Below, in pieces: positions 38,058-46,481 of a DNA stretch of 64,000 nt (position 1 is the stretch's first letter; every line of letters starts with the position of its first letter). The position numbers and the translations under genes are program-made. Source of the DNA: JALYGJ01 sp963781705 (lineage in GTDB: Bacteria > Chloroflexota > Limnocylindria > Limnocylindrales > CSP1-4); contig CAWAGP010000010.1 in assembly GCA_963781705.1 (NCBI GenBank), positions 310,001 to 374,000 on the forward strand. Reading direction: 5' to 3'. The notes beneath the pieces are model-generated. The model had not been told where the DNA came from, did no database searches, and was given only the letters and a program-made list of their open reading frames with translations.

Positions 38058-39824
38058 GTGGCTGCAATCCGTTGGTTCTGCGCGCTGGTCGGCGCGTCAT
38101 TGATGTTTGTCGCCATCGGCTCAATGGCTGGACCCGTCGCCTTAGCCAGCCCAGTCGGCTTGCCGTAAGCTCCTGGCACTTACTCCGACACTGGCATGGA
38201 GCCTTGCGACTCGATCCCCGCCCAGTTCGATTCTGCCGGCTGTTGGACGCTGACGGTCCCTGACAGGACCTACGCCGTTGACGTAGATGCCGTCGGTGCA
38301 GCTGGTCAGGCGAGCGACGGAGCGGCTGGACTGGGCGACGAGATGTCCGCGACAGCGGCTGGAATCAGCGACGATAATCAGCTGCGCGTGTGCGTCGATT
38401 ATGGAGGTGGAAGCGCGACCTCTACTGGGGACACCGTCATTTTGGGTGGCGACGGTGGCGGCGCATCAGGTGTTTCGCTCGGCGCAGACTTTGCAGAGCC
38501 GTTCGTTGTGGCCGGTGGAGGCGGCGGAGGCGGCACCTACGGCAGCGCCGGCGACCGCGACGGCAGCGGTGGTAACGCAGGTCAGCCCAGCGGTCAGCCA
38601 GGGCACGCCGGCGGGCCGACGGGCACCGGCGGCGGCGGCGGTACGGACGTCTCTGGCGGAGGCGGTGGCGCCGGTGAGTTCGGTGTATATGGCGGGCTGG
38701 ATGGCAAAGATGGTGCCGGCTTCGACGCTGACGGGCCCGGTCAAGGCGGCGACGGTGGATCCGGCTACACGTCAGGCGGCGCGGGAGGCGCCGGGTACTA
38801 CGGCGGCGGCGGCGCGGGCGGCCACACAGCCAACGGAGCGGGTGGCGGCGGTGGCGGCTCGAGCTATTGCGGTGGCGACAACGTCTCCGGGCAACTGAGG
38901 ATCAGCGATTGCAGCCGTACCGCTGGCGTGGGCACTCAGCACTCTGCGGGGTCGGGTGCTGGCGACGCGAACGTGAGCCTGGCCTTCCACATCGCTAACT
39001 TGTGCGATCGGGGCACGTACTCGGCTACCGGCGATGACCGCGACGGTGCCTGCACCGCGGCTGACGCCGGCCACTACGTCGACGCCAGTGGTGCCACCGA
39101 CCAGCAGGCCTGCCTGCCGGGCACCTACCAGCCATCGACGGGCCAGGAATTGTGCCTGCGCGCTGATGCCGGCCACTACGTCGACACGACCGCCGCCACC
39201 GACCAGCAGCCCTGCCTGCCGGGCACATACCAGCCGAGCTCCGGCCAGGAGTCGTGCCTGCAAGCTGACATCGGCTACTACGTCGACACCAGCGGCGCCA
39301 CGAGCCAGACCGCCTGCCCGGCCGGCCAGACGACAGCAGCCATGGCGTCGGATTCGATCAGCGACTGCTATACGCCGTATGTCACGCCATACGCCCACAA
39401 GCAGGCCGCCCTGGCCGAGATCCAGGCGCTCCTGCCGACCGGCGACGCGGCGGCCGACTTCAAGCTCGGCAAGGCGGTCGCGCGCATCACCAAGAGCCTC
39501 GCCGTCTGGCGCTGGAACGGTGAGGAGGCGCTCAGCCCGAGGTTCGGCTGGAAGGTCTTCAACCTCGAGAAGCGTGCCGTCAGCTGGCTCTGGTCGGCGC
39601 CCGTCCGCGCCAACCCGAATCTGAGCGCCGTTGCCAACGACGCCATCAACGAGCTCATCGCCGCCGACCGCCAGCTGGTCGTCAAGGCCATCGCCGCGTC
39701 AAGCGATCCGGCTGCCATCGCCAAGGCCAACAGGCGCCTCGCCAGGGCCGATGCGCTGATCGCTGCCAACTGGCGTGGCCCGGCGATCTACAAGCTCCGC
39801 GCAGCCTGGCTGGCGGTGCGTTGA
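38058..39824 (+). CDS. Secreted Gly-rich/Cys-repeat protein, paralogue 1, with in-frame TAA after the signal peptide
   Basis: GTG start with AGGGACCAGG upstream. The first 36 codons make a classical signal peptide (Arg, then a hydrophobic core, ending ALAS). Codon 37 is TAA (38166-38168), after which the same frame stays open for 552 codons. The body has a beta-rich start (SAGCWTLTVPDRTYAVDV), a Gly-rich region (about 38440-38880), two 34-residue repeats beginning ADAGHYVD and one ADIGYYVD variant with paired Cys, and a helical C-terminal domain of about 145 residues. Without read-through or a sequencing error, an ATG at 38196 would give an unexported product. Function unknown; surface adhesion or matrix is plausible. 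Confidence 0.7.
39060..39374 (+). repeat. Cys-containing 34-residue repeats in paralogue 1
   Basis: Two 102-bp units (39060-39161, 39162-39263) and one variant terminal unit from 39264. Each codes for ADAGHYVD, a variable stretch, one Cys, PGTYQP and a second Cys. They resemble the GCC2/GCC3 (ephrin-receptor-like) Cys modules. Confidence 0.8.
39267..39824 (+). repeat. 558-bp 3' module, copy A
   Basis: Nearly identical, without indels, to 40919-41476 (constant offset 1652 bp). It covers the last Cys module and the whole helical C-terminal domain of paralogues 1 and 2. Differences cluster around 39335-39375 of the hinge region. Confidence 0.9.
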
Positions 39825-39907
39825 GCGCACAGCCGGAACGAGACACGACGCCTCCGCCGCCGACCTCGTCCGCGCGTCGCGGTGCGCGCGTCGGATCGGG
39901 AGCACGC

Positions 39908-39913
39908 TAGCAT
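39908..39913 (+). promoter_or_regulatory. Probable -10 element (TAGCAT), secreted paralogue 2
   Basis: Sits in GAGCACGCTAGCATC, which recurs at 41521-41535 after paralogue 2. The TTG start of paralogue 2, with GGAGG upstream, lies about 50 bp downstream. Confidence 0.45.
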
Positions 39914-39964
39914 CCATCGGAAGTAGAAAACCCCGGCGGTCGGCCAGGGGATGAGGAGGGTCGA

Positions 39965-41476
39965 TTGCCTGGATCTGTCCGCCGGCTGCCTGCGCTGGCG
40001 AGCTCCGTGCTGCTGGCGCTTTGGTTCGCGGCGTTTGCACCGCCGCCGGTCGGCGCGACCGCTGGCAGCCAGTGCGGACTGGATGGCGTCCTGTCCGGGA
40101 CCGATCCGAGCTACACCTGCACGTACACGACGTCCGGTGCCGATACGTTCTCAGTTCCCGACGGGGTCACGCAGCTATCGCTGATCGCCGTCGGAGGCCG
40201 TGGCGGCTACGGCTACGTCCACAGCGTGAACAGCGCGTACGGCCTGCCCGGCTACGGCGCAAAGTTGACGGCTGTTATCGACGTCACTCCAGCGACCGTG
40301 CTCGACCTGTTCGTCGCCGGCAACGGTGGCGACGGAGGCTCCCACGCGCAGGGCGCTGCCGGCCTCGGCGGGGGTGGAGAGGGAGGTGACGGATCGGCAG
40401 CCGGTGGTGGCGGCGGCGGTGCGTCGAAGGTGTCGTATGGCAGCTCGTCACTCGTCATCGCCGCCGGCGGAGGCGGCGCGACGGGCGACGGAACGGCTGG
40501 CCGTGGCGGTGACGCCGGACTGGCCGGGCAAGGCGGCAGCTCGCCGTGCCAGGGCGGTGGTCCTGGGACCGACACGGGCGGCGGCACGGCCGGCCACGGA
40601 AACCCACCTGGATGTGACGGTGGAATCGGCGGCGATGGCAAGGCTGCACACGGCGGCGAAGGTGGCTTCGCGCCGCGCGGCGTGGGCGCGGGCGGAGGTG
40701 GCGGCGGCAGCGGTCGCTTCGGCGGCGGCGGCGGCCAGTCGAGCGGTGCCGGGGAGGGAGCGGGCGGCGGCGGGGGGTCGAGTTACTCCATCGACCCGCT
40801 GGCCAGCTTCGCGATCGACGCCACAGGCGTCCCGTCAGTGACGATCAGCTACGTATTGCCCAACACGTGCTCACTCGGCTACTACTCGGCCACCGGTCGC
40901 GAGCCGTGTCTCGCCGCCGACATCGGCTACTACGTCGACACCAGCGGCGCCACGAGCCAGACCGCCTGCCCGGCAGGCCAGACGACAGCAGCCACGGCCT
41001 CCGACTCAGCGAGCGACTGCTACGCGCCGTATGTCACGCCATACGCCCACAAGCAGGCCGCCCTGGCCGAGATCCAGGCGCTCCTGCCGACCGGCGACGC
41101 GGCGGCCGACTTCAAGCTCGGCAAGGCGGTCGCGCGCATCACCAAGAGCCTCGCCGTCTGGCGCTGGAACGGTGAGGAGGCGCTCAGCCCGAGGTTCGGC
41201 TGGAAGGTCTTCAACCTCGAGAAGCGTGCCGTCAGCTGGCTCTGGTCGGCGCCCATCCGCGCCAACCCGAATCTGAGCGCCGTTGCCAACGACGCCATCA
41301 ACGAGCTCATCGCCGCCGACCGCCAGCTGGTCGTCAAGGCCATCGCCGCGTCAAGCGATCCGGCTGCCATCGCCAAGGCCAACAGGCGCCTCGCCAGGGC
41401 CGATGCGCTGATCGCTGCCAACTGGCGTGGCCCGGCGATCTACAAGCTGCGCGCAGCCTGGCTGGCGGTGAAGTAG
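39965..41476 (+). CDS. Secreted Gly-rich/Cys-repeat protein, paralogue 2
   Basis: A 503-residue protein. TTG start with GAGGAGGG upstream; signal peptide to about residue 31 (ending VGATA). A beta-rich segment (YTTSGADTFSVPDGVTQLSL) opens a Gly-rich domain of ALK/Gly_rich type (to about residue 275) with AGGGGATGDG blocks. Only one Cys module (ADIGYYVDTSGATSQTAC) remains before the C-terminal helical domain, which is nearly identical to that of paralogue 1 (558 bp at DNA level). No membrane anchor, LPXTG or sorting signal is visible, so the protein is probably released or retained by the helical domain. Confidence 0.8.
   Translation: MPGSVRRLPALASSVLLALWFAAFAPPPVGATAGSQCGLDGVLSGTDPSYTCTYTTSGADTFSVPDGVTQLSLIAVGGRGGYGYVHSVNSAYGLPGYGAKLTAVIDVTPATVLDLFVAGNGGDGGSHAQGAAGLGGGGEGGDGSAAGGGGGGASKVSYGSSSLVIAAGGGGATGDGTAGRGGDAGLAGQGGSSPCQGGGPGTDTGGGTAGHGNPPGCDGGIGGDGKAAHGGEGGFAPRGVGAGGGGGGSGRFGGGGGQSSGAGEGAGGGGGSSYSIDPLASFAIDATGVPSVTISYVLPNTCSLGYYSATGREPCLAADIGYYVDTSGATSQTACPAGQTTAATASDSASDCYAPYVTPYAHKQAALAEIQALLPTGDAAADFKLGKAVARITKSLAVWRWNGEEALSPRFGWKVFNLEKRAVSWLWSAPIRANPNLSAVANDAINELIAADRQLVVKAIAASSDPAAIAKANRRLARADALIAANWRGPAIYKLRAAWLAVK
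40919..41476 (+). repeat. 558-bp 3' module, copy B
   Basis: Copy of 39267-39824. Near identity of coding DNA, including synonymous positions, indicates recent duplication or gene conversion rather than selection on protein alone. Confidence 0.9.
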
Positions 41477-41635
41477 CGCACGAGGAGCGGACGCGCGCCG
41501 CGGCGCGCGCGTCGGTTCCGGAGCACGCTAGCATCGACCGCAAAGCAGCAAGCCCCGGCAGTCGGCTCGGCGGTCCGCCTGGACAACGACGCGGGCGACG
41601 GCGTGATTCACAGGTTGCTTGCTCACGAACGCTGC

Positions 41636-41641
41636 TAAGAT
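41636..41641 (+). promoter_or_regulatory. Possible -10 element (TAAGAT), secreted paralogue 3
   Basis: TAAGAT in GCTGCTAAGATCC, about 60 bp before the ATG of paralogue 3, in a 227-bp gap that also carries a decayed copy of the paralogue 2 upstream region (41500-41565). Confidence 0.35.
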
Positions 41642-41703
41642 CCGCCGGCTGCCGGACACGGGCGACGTCACCTACTTTACCGGGCGCGATAGGGGGGTAT
41701 GGA

Positions 41704-43590
41704 ATGAAGCTTTGGCTGGGACGGCTTAGCGTTGTGCGTGTTCTTGCGCTTGTCCTCGTGCTCGTCGCGACCATTCCTGTGTCACCGGCGCTGGCCACGC
41801 CCTCGCATCCGCAGAACAGGCCGTTGGCAGGTCCAGTCAGCCGGTTCGTCGCGACGGACAGCTTTGCGTATAGCGGGGCGATGCAGACTTGGGTCGTTCC
41901 AGCAGACGTCAGCCTTGCTACTTTTGTGCTGAGTGGCGCGCAAGGCGGCGTGGGCAACAATTCCTTCGTGACGGCCGGCCTCGGCGGTCGAACTACAGCG
42001 ACCATGGCCGTCACTCCCGGATCGACGGTGTACCTCTTCGTCGGTGGCGCGGGCACGTCCTCAGCCGGCGGTTGGAACGGCGGCGGAGCGAACAGCAGTG
42101 GCGCGGCGTACGGCGGCGGCGGTGGCGGCGCGACGGACCTTCGGATAGGCGGTACAAACCTTTCGGATCGGGTCCTCGTGGCTGGCGGTGGCGGAGGCGC
42201 CGGTTCCTGCAATGTTGGTGCGGCAGACAGTACGCCCGGCGGCGCCGGCGGCGGACTGACCGGCGGCAATGGGACCGCTGACGGTACGTGCACAAGCTTT
42301 GTTGGGAATCAGCCCGGGGAAGGCGGAACGCAGTCCGCAGGCGGGACCAACCCGGTCAACTCAAGCGCGAATGGCGCCTTGGGCATTGGCGGCAACGGTG
42401 TCGCCGGTGGTAGCGGCCCATGGGGCGGGGCCGGCGGCGGTGGCGGGTATTACGGCGGCGCTGGTGGTTTTGCCGGTGGCGCCGGTGGCGGTGGCTCAGC
42501 ATTCGGGCCGTTGGATGCGCTGTTTGAAACCGGCGTCAATTCCGGCGATGGCTCAGTGACCATCCAACCGATCAGGCCGTGCCAGCCAGGTTCGTACTCG
42601 GCCACGGGCGACGATCGCGCGGGCTGCACGCCGGCCGACGCGGGCCACTACGTCGACACCGCCGGTGCGACCAGCCAGACCGAGTGTGACGCGGGCTACT
42701 ACCAGGACGAGACTGGCCAGTCGAGCTGCAAACAAGCCGACGCCGGACACTACGTCGACACCAGCGCTGCGACCGACCAGAAACCCTGCGACGTGGGCTA
42801 CTACCAGCCCAACATGGGGCAGTCGAGTTGTCTCGCGGCCGACGCCGGCCACTATGTCGACACCGGCGCTGCGATCGACCAGACACCCTGCGACGCGGGC
42901 TACTACCAGGACCAGACCGCCCAGACATCGTGTCTCCCGGCCGATGCCGGCCACTACGTCGACAGCGGCGGGGCGACGGGCCAGACCGCCTGCGACCCCG
43001 GCTCCTACCAGCCTGACTCCGCCCAAATCGAGTGTCTGACGGCCGATATCGGGTACTACGTCGATACCTCGGGCGCCGATCATCAGAGCGCCTGTCCGGG
43101 GGGCGAGACGACCAGTGGCACTGGCTCGACGTCGATCAGCGACTGCTATGCCACCGTATTGACGCCGTATCAGGCTAAGCAGGCCGCCGAGGCATCACTG
43201 CAGGCGCTCCGGCCATGGCCCTGGCGGCCGGCCGACGCACGCCTGCGCAAGGCGATCCACAAGATCGACAACAGCCTGGTGACCTGGCGCTGGCACGGCC
43301 AGGACGCGCTCGATCCGTTGCACGGCTACCGCGTCTTCCATGCCGAGCAGTTCGCCGTGATCTGGCTGACCAGTCCGCTCTTCGCGGGCAACGCGACGAT
43401 CACCGACGCGATCGACGCGCTGGTAAGCGCCGACCGCGAGATCGTCGTCAACGCCATTGCCGCCAGTAGCGACCCGACCGCGCTGGCCAAGGCCAACAAG
43501 CTGCTTGCCCGCGCCGACACGCTGGTCGGCGCCGGTCACAATGCCAAGGCGATCTACGCGCTGCGGCGCGCCTGGCGGGCGGTGATCTGA
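41704..43590 (+). CDS. Secreted Gly-rich/Cys-repeat protein, paralogue 3 (longest copy)
   Basis: A 628-residue protein. ATG start; signal peptide to about residue 31 (ending SPALAT). Residues about 50-285 form a domain resembling the Gly-rich domain of ALK-type receptors: FAYSGAMQTWVVPADVSLAT, VTPGSTVYLFVGGAG, then GATDLRIGG and VLVAGGGGGAGS. Four perfect 34-residue Cys repeats (ADAGHYVD) and a fifth variant (ADIGYYVD) follow. The last 145 residues are the helical domain shared with paralogues 1 and 2, here clearly diverged (WRWHGQDALDPLHGYRVF). No anchor is seen. Function unknown. Confidence 0.82.
   Translation: MKLWLGRLSVVRVLALVLVLVATIPVSPALATPSHPQNRPLAGPVSRFVATDSFAYSGAMQTWVVPADVSLATFVLSGAQGGVGNNSFVTAGLGGRTTATMAVTPGSTVYLFVGGAGTSSAGGWNGGGANSSGAAYGGGGGGATDLRIGGTNLSDRVLVAGGGGGAGSCNVGAADSTPGGAGGGLTGGNGTADGTCTSFVGNQPGEGGTQSAGGTNPVNSSANGALGIGGNGVAGGSGPWGGAGGGGGYYGGAGGFAGGAGGGGSAFGPLDALFETGVNSGDGSVTIQPIRPCQPGSYSATGDDRAGCTPADAGHYVDTAGATSQTECDAGYYQDETGQSSCKQADAGHYVDTSAATDQKPCDVGYYQPNMGQSSCLAADAGHYVDTGAAIDQTPCDAGYYQDQTAQTSCLPADAGHYVDSGGATGQTACDPGSYQPDSAQIECLTADIGYYVDTSGADHQSACPGGETTSGTGSTSISDCYATVLTPYQAKQAAEASLQALRPWPWRPADARLRKAIHKIDNSLVTWRWHGQDALDPLHGYRVFHAEQFAVIWLTSPLFAGNATITDAIDALVSADREIVVNAIAASSDPTALAKANKLLARADTLVGAGHNAKAIYALRRAWRAVI
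42634..43152 (+). repeat. Cys-containing 34-residue repeats in paralogue 3
   Basis: Four exact-length 102-bp units starting at 42634, 42736, 42838 and 42940, then a 37-residue terminal variant from 43042. Each unit has two Cys about 15 residues apart, in the order ADAGHYVD, T/SxQ, Cys, GYYQ, Cys. Copy number differs from paralogues 1 and 2, as expected for unequal crossing-over. Confidence 0.88.
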
Positions 43591-43592
43591 GG

Positions 43593-43826
43593 TCAGAAGC
43601 GCGCCGAGAACCAGCGCTTGAAGCGTTCGATCAGACCGGGTCTGTAGAGGCCACGCTCCTCGCTGTCAACCTCCGCTGCGAACTTCGCGCGCGACAGTCC
43701 CTCGTTGGGCAGTTGATAGCTCTCGCGGTTCCAGCCGCCCTGTCCGCGAGTGTCGCTGGGTGGATATCCGCCGCTGTTTCCACCGCCGCCACCGCCGAAA
43801 CCGCCGCCACCACCGAATCCGGACAT
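43593..43826 (-). CDS. Small glycine-rich protein, function unknown
   Basis: A 77-residue protein beginning MSGFGGGGGFGGGGGG, then a polar middle (SYQLPNEGLSRAKFAAEV) and a basic C-terminus RFKRWFSARF. GGGAG upstream supports the ATG. No signal peptide or membrane segment. It converges on paralogue 3 with a gap of 2 bp. The Gly-rich start echoes the neighbours' Gly-rich domains, but no other similarity is seen. Possibly a nucleic-acid- or membrane-associated small protein through its basic tail. Confidence 0.6.
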   Translation of the reverse strand: MSGFGGGGGFGGGGGGNSGGYPPSDTRGQGGWNRESYQLPNEGLSRAKFAAEVDSEERGLYRPGLIERFKRWFSARF

Positions 43827-43892
43827 CGCGACACTCCCGCTTCGAGCCTGTTCGCTCCAACCGTACTCGCTCGCAGGCGACGCGGGCGCGAT

Positions 43893-44115
43893 TTCAAGTC
43901 ACTTGAACGTTATCTGCCGCCCGGCCACGCAGCCATCGCCGACGGCTGGCCGCGCACCGCCTGTGGAGTCGCCGGTTTGCATATCAAAGCGAAAGTCGTC
44001 GCCGGGAAGGGTCGGAGCACCTTGCCTGCCGCCTCTTGCCTCCCGAAAGGCGCGATGACCTTCAAGTGATTTGAAATTCCGGCGCGTTTGCGTCCCGGAC
44101 GCATTTGCGTCCGGG
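43893..44115. repeat. Palindrome-flanked intergenic element and adjoining hairpin
   Basis: TTCAAGT-c-ACTTGAA (43893-43907) and TTCAAGT-g-ATTTGAA (44061-44075) flank 153 bp of GC-rich sequence. Similarity extends a few bases inward in inverted orientation, like termini of a small mobile remnant. Right after it, CCCGGACGCA-tt-TGCGTCCGGG (44094-44115) is a 10-bp-stem hairpin overlapping a direct repeat of TTTGCGTCC. Short open frames in both strands here look non-coding. This covers the gap 43827-44129. Confidence 0.55.
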
Positions 44116-44129
44116 AATAGAGTCACGCA

Positions 44130-44594
44130 GTGATCCGCACGGCGGCCCTGCCGATCGCAGCGGCGTACCTGGTCCTCGCCTTGGTGCCCGCGGCCGGTGT
44201 GATCCAGGCCGCACTCGATCCGGCCTGGCGCGCGCCATTCCCCGTCGAAGTGATGGCCCTATTCGCGCTCTGGCTGCTCGCCACGGTGGCCGCGTGGCTG
44301 GGCGTTCGCGGTGGGCGGCGTGCCGGCGTCTTGTTGGCGACGCTGAGTGGCGTGCTCGGCATCGTTGTCGGCCTGATCGGTTTCTGGGGGGCCTGGGTGA
44401 GCGTCGGCGAGCCGTGCAGCGGAGCGCCTGCCGCCGTGCTGGCGACATCGTGGCCGCTCGACGCCTGCGAACAGGCTCGCTCAGGCGGCTCGCTGCTCGT
44501 CGGCGGCTACCTGATCGCTATAGGCATCCTGAGCGGCATCGCACTAGCGGTGCTCGACCAATTGCGCGGCCGGTCGGGCGGTGCGCTGCGATAG
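44130..44594 (+). CDS. Four-helix membrane protein, function unknown
   Basis: A 154-residue protein with hydrophobic segments at about 5-27, 40-60, 67-95 and 120-143. A loop with two Cys (EPCSGAPAAVLATSWPLDAC) lies between the third and fourth and could form an external disulfide. GTG start. No family recognised. It ends 12 bp before the apt start and has the apt -10 at its stop, so it may be co-transcribed with apt or independent. Confidence 0.6.
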   Translation: MIRTAALPIAAAYLVLALVPAAGVIQAALDPAWRAPFPVEVMALFALWLLATVAAWLGVRGGRRAGVLLATLSGVLGIVVGLIGFWGAWVSVGEPCSGAPAAVLATSWPLDACEQARSGGSLLVGGYLIAIGILSGIALAVLDQLRGRSGGALR

Positions 44595-44597
44595 ACT
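44592..44597 (+). promoter_or_regulatory. Probable -10 element (TAGACT) for apt
   Basis: TAGACT overlaps the stop codon of the membrane protein gene. A start of transcription 6-8 bases later would exclude the TTG at 44601 and makes the GTG at 44607 the likely apt start. Confidence 0.5.
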
Positions 44598-44606
44598 GAC
44601 TTGGCC

Positions 44607-45128
44607 GTGCCTGCTGAAGACCTGCGCGCCAAGATCCGCGAGATTCCCGACTTCCCTAAGCCGGGCATCCTGTTCTACGACATCACCACCCTGCTCAAGG
44701 ACGGTGCGGCGTTCCGCGAGTCGATCCAGTTGATGCTCGAACCGTTCCGCGACCAGAAGATCGACGCGGTGGTGGGCATGGAGTCGCGCGGCTTCATCTT
44801 TGCCGCGCCCATGGCGATCGAGCTCAAGGCGGGCTTCGTGCCTGTTCGCAAGCTGGGCAAGCTGCCGGCCGAGACGGCCAGCGTCGAGTACGCGCTCGAG
44901 TACGGCACCAACACGCTCGAGATCCACAAGGACGCGCTGCAGCCCGGCCAGCGGGTGCTGATCGTGGACGACCTGCTGGCCACCGGGGGCACCGTGCTGG
45001 GCACGATCGAGCTCGTCAAGATGCTCAAGGCCGACGTGGTCGGCCTGGCCTTCCTGGTCGAGCTGCTGTTCCTCAAGGGACGTGAACACCTGGGCGAATA
45101 CAAGACCCACAGCGTCGTCCAGTACTAG
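44607..45128 (+). CDS. apt: Adenine phosphoribosyltransferase
   Basis: Salvages adenine to AMP with PRPP. Motifs: IREIPDFPKPGILFYDITTLL at the N-terminus, GMESRGFIFAAPMA, FVPVRKLGKLP, and the PRPP-binding loop VLIVDDLLATGGT. Length about 173, typical. The TTG two codons earlier is an alternative start, disfavoured by the -10 position. It opens a cluster for S-adenosylmethionine recycling in which adenine is a by-product of methylthioadenosine breakdown. Confidence 0.96.
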   Translation: MPAEDLRAKIREIPDFPKPGILFYDITTLLKDGAAFRESIQLMLEPFRDQKIDAVVGMESRGFIFAAPMAIELKAGFVPVRKLGKLPAETASVEYALEYGTNTLEIHKDALQPGQRVLIVDDLLATGGTVLGTIELVKMLKADVVGLAFLVELLFLKGREHLGEYKTHSVVQY

Positions 45129-45143
45129 GCCGGGGCGTCGCTG

Positions 45144-46479
45144 ATGCCCGGGCCGGACGACGAGCGCGCGCGGGATCCCTCGCGGCGCGAATTCTTCCGC
45201 GCATTCAGCCGCGATGCCGTGCGCAACGTCGGCGCCGCAGTGGGCGCTGCCGCTGAGTTGCGCCGGACCAGCGCGGAAGCCGCACGCGAGTTGCTCGACC
45301 TGGGCTCGATGTCGCTGCAGCCCGCCAGCGGCGCCGAACGGCTCGCAACGCGCGAGCCGCCAGCTGACACTCTGGCCGAGCCGAAGGGTGCCGAATCGAC
45401 CTTCCGCAGTCCATATCGCTTCACCGGCGACGAGCTGGTCATCCTCGACCAGCGCGAGTTGCCCGGCAACGTGACGACCTTCAGCTGTACCGACGCAAGC
45501 CAGGTGGCGTCGGCCATCCGGGCCGGCGCGATCAATCGCGGTCCGGTGCTGGCCGAGGTTGGCGCGTACTCACTGGTGCTGGCCGCCGCCGCTGCCGTGG
45601 CCCGCGGAGCGCAGAGTGTCGAGCAGCACTTCCGTGCGGCGGCCAACGCGTTGCGGGCAGCTCGCCAGGACGTCCGCGCGCTCGCCTACGGCATCGAACG
45701 GGTGGAGGCGCGTTACGACGCGCTGATGGCTGGCGAGGCGAACGTCGACCAGCTGCAGAGCACCCTGCGCGCGACGGCCGACGAGGTCGCGGCCGACGCG
45801 GCGGCGGACCACGCGGAGATCGGCCATACGGGCGCCACGGCACTCGCTGCGCAGGCTGATCTTTGGGATCCCGCGGGCGTGATGCAGCTACTCATCCATG
45901 GCGACATGGGTCCCTTGAGTTGCGGTCTGATCGGGACCGGCACGGCCATCATCAAGGCGCTCACCGCCGACGGCCGGCGCGTGCACGTGTGGCTCACGGA
46001 GGCCGGGCCGGGCAACGAAGGCGCGCGCATCGGTGCGCTGCAGCTCACCCAGCTCGATATCCCGCACACTATCGTCGCCGACTCGGCGGTTGGCTGGGTG
46101 CTGGCCAACCGGAAGCTGCATGCCGTCCTGCTGCGCGGCGACCGAGTGTGCAGCAACGGCGACAGCGGCACGATCATCGGTGGCCTGAACGTTGCGCGGC
46201 TGGCCGCCGCGGCGTCCGTGCCGCTCCACGTCGTGGCGCCGCGCTCCTCGTTCGACCCGGGCGCGGCGGACGGCAGCGCGCTGCGCGCCGAACTCCGCTC
46301 GGCGTCTGAAGCGCTCGCCGCGGGCAGCGCCGATCGACATGCCCGGCGGCCGTCCGACGGTCATCTTCGGCGTGCGCCTGAGTCCCTCATCGGACGTCGT
46401 GCCGGCCGAGCTCATCACCGCGCTGCTGACCGAGGCCGGCCCGGTCCGGCCGACGGACATCCAGCGCGGACACGCCTGA
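45144..46479 (+). CDS. MtnA/eIF2B-like sugar-phosphate isomerase homologue, one +1 frameshift
   Basis: A protein of about 445 residues. The C-terminal two thirds match the eIF2B/methylthioribose-1-phosphate isomerase fold: EGARIGALQLTQLDIPHTIVADSAVG, GDRVCSNGDSG, LHVVAPRSSFD, then, one frame over after about 46320, PSSDVVPAELITALLTEAG. The usual catalytic Cys motif of MtnA is replaced by GDMGPLSCGLIGTGT and the GADRI Asp block by LRGDRV. The N-terminal 130 residues are unusual: SRREFFRAFSRDAVRN resembles a Tat-type or cofactor-maturation leader, followed by a linker. Probably a divergent family member; isomerase activity unproven. It sits between apt and a GNAT gene in a SAM-salvage context. 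Confidence 0.75.
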
Positions 46480-46481
46480 TC

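Noticed and set aside
40252..40841. Pro/Ala-rich frames on both strands in the Gly-rich regions
   Set aside because: They are frame-shadows of the GGC/GGT-rich coding sequence of the secreted paralogues.
39060..43152. 102-bp tandem repeats considered as a CRISPR-like array
   Set aside because: The repeats are contiguous, have no unique spacers and encode regular in-frame Cys modules of a protein.
43631..44126. Several 60-118-codon frames in the gap after the small Gly-rich gene
   Set aside because: They overlap one another on both strands, lack ribosome-binding sites and change across the palindromes; the gap is better read as an intergenic element.
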